From Mermis nigrescens (lineage: Eukaryota; Nematoda; Enoplea; Mermithida; Mermithidae): a stretch of DNA of 64,000 nt. Of the stretch, positions 42,601 through 52,485 are shown in pieces (the stretch's first letter is position 1; the number at the start of each line of letters is the position of its first letter). A model generated the notes under the pieces. It did not search any database and was not told the origin of the DNA. It was given only the letters and a program-made list of their open reading frames with translations. The stretch lies in the NCBI GenBank assembly GCA_036768485.1, contig JAVLUZ010000270.1:248001-312000 (forward strand), read 5' to 3'. Position numbers and translations under genes: made by a program.

Positions 42601-45563
42601 AACTAGCATAATAATTCATACATTAAATAAGCCCTATTCCTTTATGCAACACATTAAAACAAATCGATGGACTACCCTTAAGCTCTCCTTTACAAAAGCG
42701 ATTAACATACAACAAGTCGGAGAATCGGGACGGTGGGAGAAACGGGATTATGGGCAATCTAAAAATGACCTGTTTTATTCTTAGAAGGAGAATCGGGACG
42801 GTCGGTGAATTGGGCCATCTAGCCGATCGGGGCGGTCATCCTGGACGGTCGGCCAGGCTGGAAGGGCGGCCACAAAGGACGGACTACCACCCTGTAAAAA
42901 TGTTATAAACAGGAAGACGGCTACCCTAGACGGACGGCCCGGCTGGACGGACGGCCACCCTGGACTGGCGGCCATGCTGGACGGGTGGCCAGTGGCCACA
43001 TGGGATGGACCGCCACCCTGGACGGTACCATGTGAAACAGACCTTTTTATAAAGTTCGAGTCGAAGAACGGAAAACAGTCTCTTATTGTACCGTCAAGAT
43101 TTGTGTACAGAGTAGTACCTGGTCTGCTTCGCGATGCAATGCAACCATGCTTTTGTTTACTAGTAAATCCGAGATTGAATATAATAAGTCATTCAAGCAT
43201 AAAGGCAGAATTTAGACGAACTAATGGGAAAATGGGCTTATTTTATAATTGAATAGATTGCAGGCTATTCTTGAATAGCAGAATAACTCCCATAAATCCT
43301 CAGTTTTTGCGATGATCCTTGCGAACCTTCATATATATTAATCGTTTTGTAATAAATACTTCTACAAACGTGTGCCTGCGTCGTTTTGCTGCGTCTAATT
43401 AAATTTGCTTAATAGAGGATTATTTTAAGAGCATTTTTATTTGGACAATATAGTTTTTACGTCGAGGAGCTTTGAGGAAAAATTAGCGAGGAAAAGCTAA
43501 ATATGTCATACGCAGGCTGGCAGACGATCGTATTTTCCCGATAACCGATTTAAAATAATGCACACAGTGGGAAATGTCGACGTGTCAGAATCAAAAGCAT
43601 GTGTTTTATTTTCATCGCGAGATTGTCATTACCGCCTTCAAAAAATACAGATTTTTTAGATGGCGTGTATTTTTTGATGTAAAATAATTCCTTAATGCAA
43701 GCTCTGCTTACAACGAAAAAGTCTTTAAACACAATTTCGATTTGGAAGAATCATCTTTATTTATGCTGTCACCGCCAGGAACGATTCCGCGAAAGTGTTT
43801 TGGAAACAATCTGGATAAAAAAGATTAGCGAAATCGTAAAAAGTGAAAGATAATTTACGAATTGGTCCTCCAGTCAATTAGCAAATACACGGCGGTGTAC
43901 ATGTCAGTAGAATGGTTGTTTTTGTACATCTATATACATTCCTGCTTATTTACTTTCGAAGCATCACACATTTTACTATTATTAGATTATTCTCGAAATA
44001 ACTGAATCAAGTAAGATTTACAGGAGGAAACTTCAACACAAAAAATCAAGCTAGAAAGGCCAACTTTTCAAGTTTTTTAGAATTTTTTGAACTGGTCCGC
44101 TCTAATCCGAAAAGAAGCACAACAGTAACATATTAATTAGAAGCGGCAACTCACATATATGTGATAATAATGGTTTTCAATAAGCTGATAAACAAAAAAA
44201 GAAAAACAAACTTCAATAAGGGAAGTACGATATTCTATAACTCAAACACTTTGCTTTGGATCTAATGAGAAACTACAGGCATTCACGTGTAATCAGGCAT
44301 ACATGTGAATAGGGAATATGATTCTCTCATTTAATTAATCAGTTTAATCAATTCGACCCTCCCCGTCGCCCAAAAAAGTAAAGATTTTTGACCATACTGA
44401 GACTTTTATGCAAAAAAAACTTATTTTCGCGTTTTTGATCAAAATTAGTTCATTTGCCTCCAAGTAGACAACTAACACTACCCAAAATATTGAGTTGCTT
44501 CGTTAGTTCATAAACAGTTTATTGCTAGGTGAAAATATGACTACAATAACCTTGTCCTAATGCTCATTTGCTTAATTAATGAATTGCATTTCTCTAATCT
44601 TGCCTACAGAGATCAAATAGATCCATACGTATTCTGAGATAAATATTGCCACAATTTTTTAACTGTTAAGAATAATAAGCACCTTCCATATGAACTTCAT
44701 TTTCTGATTAACAACAAGACTGCATATCTCCACCTGTAGAGAGTAACAATCTTCTGTAATTGCATGATTAATCAACAGCTAAAAATTGTGCTTGATATCA
44801 CAAAACTTCATATAGGTCATATCCCAATTCAACCAAACGCGATTTTAGTGATTATAATTTTATAAAATCGTATTGATAAAGCTATTCCTATTAAACCTGA
44901 TTGTGTTGGAATTAAATTGAGAAATCAAAAGCGATAACCGTGAATTAAAACTCGTCGTCTTGAGCATTTAAGTCAGATACTACGACAGTCCTGCAGCGTG
45001 AGACGAAAAAATTGAAACTTAGTTTCTAGACATAACTTAAAATACGAATTCGCGATCTGGAAATTCGGAGAAATTAGACAAATTAAAGTGACTAAATTGC
45101 TCAAATTTAATAAAACACACGAAACAGTATTTCTAGTAGTATTAATAATAGCTAAGTAGTAGCAAGAAAATTTTGTACGATCATTTAACTCCATTAATCT
45201 CTGATTAAACGATTAAGCACGACATGAGTATGATCCTGTATAATGAATGCATATGTACGTAGGTAGGTATGTAGGTACCTTAAATTCAGGTTTTCGCATG
45301 CATGGCGATTGGCCATCTGCCGAAATTACGTCTTCGCCGTTATCCGCATACGCCATTAGATCATTCGCTTTAAGATGTGATTTCATAGAATCGGCCGAGC
45401 GCCAAAACGGTCCTAAATTATTATCGTTACATTCTTTGGCTCTAAAATTGGCACATTCGCTTCGAACGACGTTTTTCTTGCTAGGGAGCTTGATTCCCTT
45501 AAAAGTCTTATTCTTCGGTGATGGAATGCCATTTTGATTGTTAAGGACAGAATTGAGTTTCAT
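27461..45563 (-). CDS. Two-pore-domain potassium channel (K2P, TWK-7-like), seven coding exons, with apparent single-base lesions
   Basis: Minus-strand CDS in transcript order: 45563-45279, 41330-40956, 35937-35567, 34040-33744, 32455-32246, 30191-29940, 27695-27461, about 675 codons. K2P channels are plasma-membrane dimers that carry background K+ current. Seen here: a long acidic cytoplasmic N-terminus; M1 (LALVLLTVAFTLVGA); a cap loop with an N-S-T sequon; pore 1, split by an intron as CLSTI | GYGTPVP; M2; a basic linker; M3; pore 2 TTIGFGDLVP; M4; the tail FGRKIQDARNALA; and a C-terminal KHTIPYIPRDIR block. Both selectivity filters are intact. Exons 3 and 4 and their junction each need one extra base to stay in the conserved frame (35682-35686; 35566/34041; about 33885-33907). 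Assembly errors are the simplest explanation, and a recent pseudogene is possible. The TWK-7 label comes from memory of nematode tails. Confidence 0.88.
28330..28580 (+). repeat. Family A dispersed repeat
   Basis: CATAGATGCAAAGCATGACC start, GACGTTAAAACTACGTTATT inside, and TACTGGGGTCTATAG end. It lies in K2P intron 6. Confidence 0.78.
28656..29775. mobile_element. Foldback element with GGGTTAA-rich arms (X1)
   Basis: The left end is GGCCTGGTTTTCGAATGAAG and the right end (inverted) is GGCCCGGTTTCCGAATAAAG. Each is followed inward by many GGGTTAA / TTAACCC units. A gccccttattgg-type repeat is embedded near 29235-29350. It lies in K2P intron 6. No ORF is present. Confidence 0.7.
29940..30191 (-). 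CDS. K2P exon 6: selectivity filter 2, M4 and proximal tail
   Basis: The acceptor is GTTACCAG (AG 30193-30192). It encodes FITMTTIGFGDLVP, M4 (AYIFLILLYIIIGLIIT), CIDLVGIHYVRKIHYFG, RKIQDARNALAIVGGK and SDLYANLLSN, then donor GTTGCC at 29939. Phase is 2 in, 2 out. Read-through would give a short unrelated tail with a stop at 29888. Splicing to exon 7 is preferred because phase and family sequence both continue there. Confidence 0.93.
30915..31705. mobile_element. Imperfect inverted-repeat element, mariner-like relic
   Basis: The left arm is GTGTTCAAAAACGGTAC.., CACTACTGAAAATGCTATAC. The right arm, inverted, is GTGTTTAAAAAACAGTTCAC.., ACTACTAAAAATGGTATAC. They pair imperfectly over about 115 bp, including CCAGAGTGTAGTCCAGTG / CCAGAATGTAGTTCAGTG. 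There is no transposase ORF. It lies in K2P intron 5. Confidence 0.6.
32246..32455 (-). CDS. K2P exon 5: M3 and pore helix 2
   Basis: The acceptor is CGAATAG (AG 32457-32456) and the donor is canonical GTAAGT at 32245. Phase is 2 in, 2 out. It encodes WDKKTNKPANENRD, a linker SITEHIEQALGV, then VPPFVLLVILIGYTALGG (M3) and ESWSFFDSFYF (pore helix 2). No frame problem is seen. Confidence 0.93.
32456..33743. other. K2P intron 4, no recognised feature
   Basis: AT-rich intron sequence without a repeat family or ORF I can support. It is the cleanest long intron of this gene. Confidence 0.7.
33744..34040 (-). CDS. K2P exon 4: selectivity filter 1, M2 and linker; contains an apparent frameshift
   Basis: The acceptor is TTATTTTAG (AG 34042-34041). 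The exon begins with the last two bases of a Gly codon and reads GYGTPVPSSLPGR, M2 (WVCMFFALIGVPLFLITIA), then IGKFFSEHLIYMYGCYL. That frame soon hits TGA. The basic linker MKIERHFERLKKSF, KGKRIRVDVNDNED and FDENKLHER continues in a second frame to donor GTTAGA (33743). One extra base would repair it. Removing 33885-33907 as a 23-nt GT..AG micro-intron would also repair the frame, but would delete part of a conserved segment. Codon phase out is 2, matching exon 5. Confidence 0.85.
34104..34978. mobile_element. Foldback element with TTTAACCCGA-rich arms (X2)
   Basis: The inverted ends are TTCCGAATGACAGAAC and TCCGAATGACAAAACG. The arms hold repeated GGGTTA/TAACCCGA units and ATGACAGAAGGTGGG / CCCGCTTTCTGTCAT. 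It has the same architecture as 28656-29775 and lies in K2P intron 3. Confidence 0.7.
35567..35937 (-). CDS. K2P exon 3: M1, cap loop and pore helix 1; contains an apparent frameshift
   Basis: The acceptor is ACTTTAG (AG 35939-35938). It reads FTHTVLPHLALVLLTV (M1), then IFYNVEGPQEQREKRR, a cap region with the NST sequon, and AERLLDELGQNF. The open frame then departs into unrelated sequence. The conserved continuation, EAFDEGRVVYSE and WNFPASVFFAVTCLSTI, lies in another frame. The switch falls at a homopolymer (A5 on the plus strand, 35682-35686), where one extra base would reunite them. The donor is GTTAAG at 35566. The length of 371 nt is one short for phase 0 and two short for the phase exon 4 needs. 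Confidence 0.85.
36001..37104. mobile_element. Foldback element (copy 1) with about 180-bp inverted arms
   Basis: The left arm, about 36001-36186, is AAAGAAAAATGCTC through CGAAGTATATTCTGCGGCCT. The right arm, about 36920-37104, is its reverse complement ending ATTTTTCTTTGCTAGT. A CCTGGGCGTG-family MITE (36427-36698) sits in the middle. It lies in K2P intron 2, just upstream of exon 3. Confidence 0.75.
36427..36698 (+). mobile_element. Family G MITE nested in a foldback element
   Basis: CACACCTGGGCGTGTGGGGA start, core TGCCAATGGATAGTGCTCGA, end GTTGCCGCCCAAGTATG. It sits between the arms of the foldback 36001-37104. Confidence 0.82.
37318..38820 (+). repeat. AGTGTAAA repeat region, copy 1
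   Basis: Four roughly 125-150 bp units with CAGATTCGTAATCCTGAC (37319, 37442, 37598, 37727), then a longer section with CTCATAACCGGAGACGTTGG and ATTTTCTGTGACGTGTACCC. A large inverted relative lies at 55670-56580. K2P intron 2. Confidence 0.7.
39373..39607. mobile_element. Diverged MITE related to 61439-61666
   Basis: It shares AAGTTTAAAGTGGCTA, the ATTTTAAAC..ACAGCAGAAATGGTATTCCACAG-like core and ATTAAATGAAACAGGCTA with the MITE at 61439-61666. The left end is poorly preserved. It lies in K2P intron 2. Confidence 0.5.
39754..39984 (+). mobile_element. Family G MITE (first of a tandem pair)
   Basis: CATACAAGTGGGGCGTAGGG start, core TGCCAATGGATAGTACTCGA, end TGCTGCCAAACTATGG. Followed head-to-tail by another copy. 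Confidence 0.8.
39985..40236 (+). mobile_element. Family G MITE (second of a tandem pair)
   Basis: CTTGGGCGTAAGGGGGGGGG start, core TGGATAGTGCTCGATGAGAA, end GATGCCGCCGACCTATGG. It directly abuts the previous copy. Confidence 0.8.
40241..40487 (-). repeat. Family A dispersed repeat (reverse)
   Basis: It ends AGATCGGCCATGCTGTGCAT on the plus strand, the inverse of the family start. It lies in K2P intron 2, next to two CCTGGGCGTG MITEs. Confidence 0.78.
40956..41330 (-). CDS. K2P exon 2 (cytoplasmic N-terminal region)
   Basis: The acceptor is TTTTTTCCAG (AG 41332-41331). The exon starts LRTFNLSKIEGACVKC, contains an acidic run (NEDEDD, then SEEEEPELTG) and ends GFKK at donor GTGATT (40955). 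It has 125 codons and is phase 0 at both ends, which joins in frame to M1 in exon 3. The donor is weak. An alternative at GTCCGA nine bases later would give the wrong phase. An open 375-nt coding stretch with good borders supports an exon, but the sequence has no recognised domain. Confidence 0.65.
42094..42309 (+). repeat. 17-bp tandem repeat, GGCTGGCCGCCCATCCA
   Basis: About twelve units of a 17-bp GC-rich repeat, with a degenerate lead-in from about 41997. The open frames across it are repeat artefacts (GWPPIQAGRP-like peptides in several frames). Confidence 0.92.
42784..43028 (-). repeat. Degenerate inverted copy of the 17-bp GC-rich repeat
   Basis: It carries GGCTGGACGGACGGCCACC-type units, the reverse complement of the 42094-42309 array, with about 470 bp of AT-rich sequence between the arrays. 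Spacing is irregular and units are diverged. Confidence 0.75.
43050..45278. other. K2P intron 1, distal part, no recognised feature
   Basis: AT-rich sequence between the GC-array element and exon 1. No exon, repeat family or RNA gene was recognised. Confidence 0.6.
45279..45563 (-). CDS. K2P exon 1 (N-terminus)
   Basis: It starts at the first ATG (45563-45561) after an in-frame TAG. A TTATAG acceptor-like site ends at 45570, so this may be preceded by a 5'UTR exon or be a splice-leader acceptor. It encodes MKLNSVLNNQNGIPS and ends MRKPEFK at donor GTACCT (45278). It is phase 0 out and has 95 codons. It is hydrophilic with no membrane segment, as expected for a cytoplasmic N-terminus. Start choice and linkage to exon 2 rest on phase and strand only, because this region is poorly conserved in the family. 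Confidence 0.6.
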
Positions 45564-45715
45564 TATTTGCTATAAGCAATAAAACGGCGTGACCCTTAAT
45601 GCTTGATCGAGATAATACGACTCTTGAGCAGCATAACTGAAATAGGAAAACGTGTTCACAAAAGTATGTTTGTTGGCTTATTCGGGATTTGTAAGAAATA
45701 TCCTGAGGCAGGGCT

Positions 45716-46089
45716 GTATTCAAGGGAAACGGAGGGGGGGGGGGCGGCCGCCCTCCTGGGCGGGAAAAAATTTTGAAAGGTAGGATATTGCACGGAAAGA
45801 TGTAGAAATCGAATGTGTTTGCCGTAAAATCCTCAAATTTTCGACGCTTCGCGCCAGATGTGGAATATTTTCATATTGGCCCAAGCGCGACTAAAAAAAC
45901 ACTTTTTATAACCTTTTGAGTTAGAAAAAATATTTTTCGAGAAAAGTTCGAATCTTATGATCTTAATGGATAATGCATGTCGAAAAACGTCGAAAAATGC
46001 GGGTTTTGCGAGCCATCTCGACGAATTTTCCGATATGTAGGCCGATTCATATGGGTCGCCCCCTCTATGGCCGAATCCTGGATACAGGC
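45716..46089. repeat. GGGGCGGCCGCCC repeat with CGACGCTTCGCGCCAG
   Basis: It starts TATTCAAGGGAAACGGAGG with a G-run and GGGCGGCCGCCCTCC, contains the inverse hairpin motif CGACGCTTCGCGCCAG, and ends GGCCGAATCCTGGATACAGG. It lies just upstream of the K2P first coding exon. Confidence 0.6.
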
Positions 46090-46269
46090 CTGCCTGGAGG
46101 TATGAGTGAGATAAAGCCCTGGAGCGTGTAAGGTAAAGACAAAAAGAATTAATTTTGGATAAAAATTACTCTTAAATGAGGAAGCATCTCAAATAACAGC
46201 GCAGCGAGACTGGTGTGGGGATCAACCTTGTTTAGATTATTTAGTTGGATATAAAAGCCCTAAATTTCA

Positions 46270-46470
46270 TTTAAACTATAAAAAGCTAAAATGAGCAAAA
46301 CTGCGCAAACGTTAAAATTATTTGAAAATTACTCATATTATTTGAAGTACATTGACAAAAATTTCGATTTTCAGTCCTTCCAGGGCCCTTACTTGCCTTA
46401 TTTTCCCGGGAATTCCATTCTCTTTTTCATCTGGGAGTTTAGAGCTCCAAACTTTGACGCGCATACCTGT
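46270..46470 (+). repeat. Family A relic (3' half)
   Basis: It retains the TTGCCTTATTTTCCCGGGAA block and CTTTGACGCGCATACCTG end of family A. The start is not recognisable. Confidence 0.45.
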
Positions 46471-46859
46471 TCAAGAGGTCTCCTTGACATACACCTTATA
46501 TACACATGCCTAGCAGAGACATAAAAAATAGATTATCTGTTTCAGGACCGTTCTTTACTTCTCAGAATCGTCAGCAATCGCTTACAAAATTCAAGTCTAG
46601 TCATTTTTTGCGCTCCAGAAGCCACTTATTAGTGCACTTAAATATAATTATTTCATTTGCGGTCCTAATCCACTTTCTTTTCGAAAATCAAAATCTCCAA
46701 AAAAGTTTACATTTATGGAGCTCACGCAGCCCTTTTTCGTTTGAAAAACGCACGCTTTTTGCCCTAATATTATTGTTGTACAAAACTTTGCGCAGTGCGT
46801 GCGTCTATCTCAAACGTTGGAATTTTCGGACAAACTATTAATGATTAACGCATGAGAAT

Positions 46860-49420
46860 TATAGAGGTACAACAGCATAGTCAACACGTTACATTCACTT
46901 CTATAGTCAGATGATTCAGCTAATAAAACTGAGCAGCTGCAAAATGTTAGTCACGTTAGTTCGCATTGCTGTCTACTTCCGCAATAAAGAATTGGGTAGA
47001 TACCTGAAACCGCAAAAAGCCTTCATGACATATTGAACACGATTCCTTAGACACTCCCAAATGAGCCATTAGCCAACAAGCTGTCGTTGTTGTTGTTTAC
47101 AAACGTATCACTCACTGTCTTACGCATAAAGCAAAGAAAAAGTCAGCAGATTCTGTTGAATTTTTTCAAGTTACATAAGAACGCAAATCAATGCATCTCT
47201 TTATTTCTATATTTTTAGCAATAGGGTATTATATAAAATTATCGCCTTTTTTACCGCCTTATTTCAAGGCTCGCCTTTTCATATCAATAAACGCAGCATT
47301 TCAACGTGGTCAGCTCAATGTGCATTTATAAACGTATATAATAAATAAGCATTCTCGATGCACGAAATTACATATAATCTTAGCTCCGACCAGAAAGTGT
47401 TGTAAATCAAAGAGCCGAGGCAACCTAAGAAATGAAAAACTAAATAAGTGAATAAACGTCTAGAGTGTCCGCAACAAAATCATCTTCAAACCTGACTCGT
47501 TCTATTATTTTGCATTCCTTTCCATTCTAAATTTACCATAATCACCAAAGTGCGTATTTGTACTTAAGCGGATGTGAAAAAAACTGCTAGCTCGCGTTTT
47601 CTCGATACATACTGGGCTCAAAAAAGCTGATTAAATACATTCCAGGATGAGTGAACAGTTTCATAACGATTACGGACAAACCGCCAATAAATATATGTAT
47701 GTATAAGACAAGAAAAAGTGCCTCAAATCGCACAGACTCGGTGGAAAAAATGGGCAGTAGTAGGTAAAAATTCAGAGGCTCTTATTCTACAAAGAAAATA
47801 TAGATTATTTCACGCTCCGACGATGAAGAGCAATGATAATTAAGGTCTTCTATGACTTAATGTCACTTTTGCTTTATCGAGCATTTCGCCAAATAATAAT
47901 ATGTTTTTATTCATTATTATCATATATTATGAATATGGCCAAGTCCAACAGGATTTGAGAGATAAAGCCTGTCAGCTGACAAACTGGGTCAAGTGTTTCA
48001 CTGAAACATCTGGTTTCGCTGAGGTTTCTTATTAGTAATTGCTTATTTCTTTGAAGGTCTGAAAACTCTTTCGAATGATATCCAAGGGCGACTTTTAAAG
48101 GACGGGGGATATCGACCTAACCCAACCGAGATATGTAAATGGTGCAATAATGAATAGGTAAATAATTTTTTTAGGATTTCGAGCCGTCTGTAACTAGTAC
48201 TCTTTAATATTAATTGGCTTTAGTACAGTATAAAATTTAGCCTTTTCTACATTTCTATACATTTGAGAAATTTGATTTTACTCTGAGAATTAGGTGTGCA
48301 AAAAAACGCGAATTTTTGACGGGACGAATATCTTCATCGTTTATATTGAATTTTTAATGAAAATCTTTCCAAACTCAAGCTTCTAGCGCAGGGATACAAC
48401 AAACAATAAAGAAATGGATAGGGAAAAATGTTAATTTACTTATCACAAAGCGATGTTTGATAGGTACTTTGCGCTAAATTAAGGCTTGCAACTGATTTTA
48501 ATTGGATTTAATAGCATTAAAACTCTCTCGGGCAGACTAAGAGCATAACAGAGCTTTTTTATATAAAAAAATTAAAGCAGAAATGATTTAAAATTATAGG
48601 AAAACAATGAAAAGCGGGATTTCCGCAATTTTATACGTACATACATCCTTGACAAAGCGATTGATTGAACAAGCATATATATTTGATCAAAGTATTCTCA
48701 TTCCGTATCAAATGATCCAAATCTGAAATGCTAATTTTAAGATCATGTCATGTGAGACCCTGCTGCGTATTTTCACTCTGATAAATTATGAGTCCAGCTC
48801 GCTTCGCGGGTGTATAAAAACGAGTTTTGCAACCGTGAATTTCTAAATTAGTGACCCACTTAGTCAAAATTTGAGGCAGCTCTACGAAAAAACATTTTTT
48901 TCTGATGAGGCAGCTATTCCGTTTTTCTTTGTGCTAGTAGGAACTAAAGTGCAAAAATAAAAATTTGGAACAACAGCGCGCAACGTGTCTGGCATATAAT
49001 GCTTATTTCTTGTAAACAAAATTAGGCCAATGGCTAAAATAAATAGTTAATGGTCTGACGAATCTTGAAATTTATGATAACAAGATATTAGGCAGCTGAC
49101 TCACTGGCGAATTCTCGATGACTTACACACTCGAAACAAGCTTCGAGTATTATTGATTGTAGCTTGCATCATGCAGGCCGTCTGGTATTGAAGATTGACG
49201 GGCCAAAAAATGCGAAGGTAATTCCGAGCTGACAGAATAAAAGAAACATTTTAAAGTAAAAATAGGTGGAGACACTTGCTCAATGTTAAACTGACACAAT
49301 CGGCATGCGCACTTCGCCAGCTTAAAACTAGCTGAATGTGCCACCAAATTTAGAATTCCTAATCACGCACGCCTAAAGGCCTTAATTATTTAACAAATGA
49401 AACCATCGGAAATGCGAAAG
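46860..49420. other. Repeat-poor sequence upstream of the K2P gene
   Basis: None of the dispersed repeat families seen elsewhere occurs here. No coding exon was recognised. It may hold promoter or 5'UTR sequence of the channel gene, which I cannot pinpoint. Confidence 0.5.
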
Positions 49421-49424
49421 GATG

Positions 49425-49575
49425 GTATCCATACGTGGGCAGCAAGAAAATTCTAGGGGGTCAGGATGGATAAACTTGCCAAACATGTTACTAAAAATTT
49501 AATTCTGGGGGTTTACAGTAATCTGAGGGGAGGTTTCAACTTCTGGTGGAACCCTTCCCCTCCCAGGCCCATGTG
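49425..49575 (-). repeat. GCTGCCCATGTATGG-type repeat (reverse)
   Basis: CCATACGTGGGCAGCAAGAA start, GGGGTCAGGATGGATAAA, and CCTCCCAGGCCCATGTG end on the plus strand. Confidence 0.6.
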
Positions 49576-49734
49576 TAATGGTAACGGTTATGTGGAAAAT
49601 GTATGGTAAATTTTTTGAAGTAATTTTACCGCAGACATAAATTCATATAAAATCTCACTACATAATTAAACTTAAAGCGAAAGGTATAAGTAATATAGAT
49701 AGGTCAAATTGTCCGACGTAATATACTCTCCCGA

Positions 49735-49993
49735 CCAGACATGCATGCATGGGGGTTTGGGAAATTTCTTTGGGGGAATAAGGCAATATGAAGGCCTAAA
49801 ACGGATGAAAATTGAAAATTTCCTTCAAAAGTGCTTCAAATTGACCAGAAACTACGTAATAATGTAGTTTTAATGCTATTTAGTGCTTATATCAACTTTT
49901 AAGGTCATTTAGTCTAAAAAAGCTTAATTTTTGACCCCCTCCCCTAAGACCAACTCACTCTTTTCCTAGATCGGTCATGCTGTACATCTATGC
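49735..49993 (-). repeat. Family A dispersed repeat (reverse)
   Basis: It ends AGATCGGTCATGCTGTACAT on the plus strand. The inner blocks are inverse to the 114-390 copy. Confidence 0.75.
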
Positions 49994-50809
49994 TCCCGAC
50001 CGACATTAAAAGGCCATTAAGTTGTGTGCAAAGTTTCAAGCGTACATGATCTTGGGAGCAGCGTTTTTTTAGCACGACCCCCATTAGCTCCAGTGCTAAG
50101 GAAAATTTTTGCCATCAGCACGGGATAAGTTACATTAGCACGCTAGTTTTTTCTTGTATAATATATACATATATTGTCAGTAATGCGTGTCCTTTTGTTT
50201 TTGTAATTTAGCTGTTTAAGAATGCTATGATATTCTGCAGATCAATATTTTTCTAGAGATTTGAATAAATCAAGAAATTTACACTCGATCACAATAATAG
50301 GCTTCCTAATGCTCAATAAACTTAGAAACTGACACCTTTGTACCTATTCCAACATCAGAAACGATAATGCGGTTGCCATATACCAATTTGATTTAAAAAA
50401 CTGCGCGTATGAATTGAATGATAGATGAACATGAAGAAGTAAATTTTGTCTTCTAACAACAGAGAACAGTGCAAAGTTGTTACAAATGTGCTAGAAATTG
50501 GTAAACAAATAGGCGAGATAAATGATAAATCTTCTAGATTGTATGCAGATTGATGGTAGAGTGTTTAAATCACGTGCTTTAGGCTAAATAAACAGTGAAT
50601 ATGACATTCGGCGCGAAGCGCCGAAAATGTTTTGGAATTTTTGTTAAAAAATACGTTGAAGCGCATTAAAATTAGTACACCTTCGCCAGAAAACGTCTTC
50701 GTATCCGTTAGCACGTCGTGCTAACTATCCATTAGCACGTCGTGCTAACGGCCAAAATTTTCATTAGCACGGAGCAATTTTCATTAGCGTGATGGTAAAA
50801 AACCGTGGA

Positions 50810-51165
50810 GGGGGTTTGAAATTTTTTCACTCCCCCAGAATTGGCGATTTTTTAAAAGTTTCTAAAATTTTGCTTAAAATTCGCGAAAAAGGTGCTTTTT
50901 AAGCGTTTTTAGCTATTTATTTGCTCGAAAGTGTCAAATTTGTGCAATTTATTCAACTTTTCTGATTTTTTTCCCAAATATTTTTGTTTTTTATGCTCTA
51001 GAAAAAATAGAGCATCGTCAGAAAAAACGAAAAACGATGTTTTTGACGCGTGCCCACGATAGGCCTAAAAAGGCACTTTAAAGTTTCACCTCCTTCTCCT
51101 TCAAAGTTTCACCTCCACCTCCTTCAAAGTGGTCTCCAGAATTCCCATGCTGTGCATGTCTGGTA
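50810..51165 (-). repeat. Family B dispersed repeat (reverse)
   Basis: It ends GAATTCCCATGCTGTGCATG on the plus strand, with AGGCACTTTAAAGTTTCACC before it. A short CTCCTTC tandem sits near 51090-51125. A GGCGCGAAGCGCCG hairpin motif is about 200 bp to its left (50609). Confidence 0.78.
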
Positions 51166-51179
51166 TCAACCATAGATAA

Positions 51180-52300
51180 AATAATATCGTGGCGCGTGAT
51201 CATAGATCGACGGAGCTAAAATCTTGTGGTCCAGAAATTTTCGAAGGTATAAAAAGGCTGAATAAATAATGCTAGGTGAAAACCCCAGGGTTCAATGTTT
51301 CCCATCAAAGTATGTCGTTAGCACCCAAAAATCTCGAAAAACTAGATGAATTTCGAAAATCCAGTTCTGAGGATTGTGGTGGGGTTTTAGATTATGCAGG
51401 TCTATCCCCATACCGTTCATGTGTAGCCGTACCCTACCTACATCGTTCAATCTTGTTTTTTCAACAGAAGACAACAAAGGAGAACAAGCGGTGGTCAACG
51501 CATTCGTGCAAAAACCGCATTAGGCACAACAGATAATTGACTGATCCTTCTCAGATTTCTCTGAAAATAAGGTTGTGGCCTGCTTCTTGCTTTTTTTAAT
51601 CTGAGAATAAGCGCAATCGAAATACGTTTTTAGAACTATTTATGACGTTTGTAAAATAAGTCGAACGAGTAATATCTCTGAGAAACAATATTGCGAAGAT
51701 GAAGTCTCACTAGGAAAAAATATAGCCTCACAACAAGTATTTTTGATTTAACAAAGGTATGTATTTCTGAGCATTTTTTTGAAGGTCAACTTAAGGCTTA
51801 CTTAGTCTATGAGAAACATGCATCTTAAAACCAACATCTATTCCATCAGACCATGAGGATTTTGAAAAATATATCGATAGCTTAGCAAATAAAGGCGCTT
51901 AAGATACCCTTGAACAATTTATCGTCATTTAGCTCCAGCATGAATCAGTTATTTTCCAAAAGAAAATGGCTTCGCGCGATATTAAAAAACAAAAATAACG
52001 AATTATTCAAAGTTGGACGCTTATAACATCTTAAAATATGAAGACATGAGATTAGCAAAGACAATAAAAAAGGCAATAAAGACGTCGAAGATATGAGTGC
52101 CTAAGAGCATCATTTTGAATAGATGTTTTGTGTACCTAATAAACAATATTCAAGAATCAATTTGTAAAACTTTATAGTTATGGACAAATCAATATTGTAG
52201 TCATGAAGTGGCGCAAAAATGTTTCTAAAAATATTTGCTTTCTTTTTGTCTACAAGGTCAACCTTCAAAATAACTCTGAATTCACGATCAGAAATGACGT
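51180..52300. other. AT-rich stretch, no recognised feature
   Basis: Two overlapping short open frames near 51276-51536 on opposite strands have no recognisable domain and are probably chance. Confidence 0.5.
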
Positions 52301-52313
52301 GGGGCTAGGGGGA

Positions 52314-52485
52314 TCTAGACCATACATGGGTAGTACGGAAATTTTGGGGATAATTCGCCAAAAATCGCCAAAAATTGCCAAAAAATGTTACTGAAAATAG
52401 AATTCTGGAGGTCTGCAGTGGGTTTTTCAACTTCTGCGGGGGATGGTGTGTACTCCCAGACCCCCCACACCCATGTGTTGTCTAG
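52314..52485 (-). repeat. GCTGCCCATGTATGG-type repeat (reverse)
   Basis: CCATACATGGGTAGTACGG start, tandem CGCCAAAAATCGCCAAAAAT, and ACCCCCCACACCCATGTG end. Confidence 0.6.

Larger units (their letters stand above)
41836..43042. mobile_element. Enlarged MITE of the GTCTGTTTCA family carrying inverted GC-rich arrays
   Basis: The left end is TAGTCTGTTTCAAC and the right end is CATGTGAAACAGAC. The first 160 bp resemble the MITE at 58648-58812 (shared GACAGATTGCGAT and GTGAAA..ATTCTT-like parts). The middle is filled by a GGCCGCCCATCCAGGCT array and, in the opposite orientation, a degenerate version. It lies in K2P intron 1. Confidence 0.6.
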
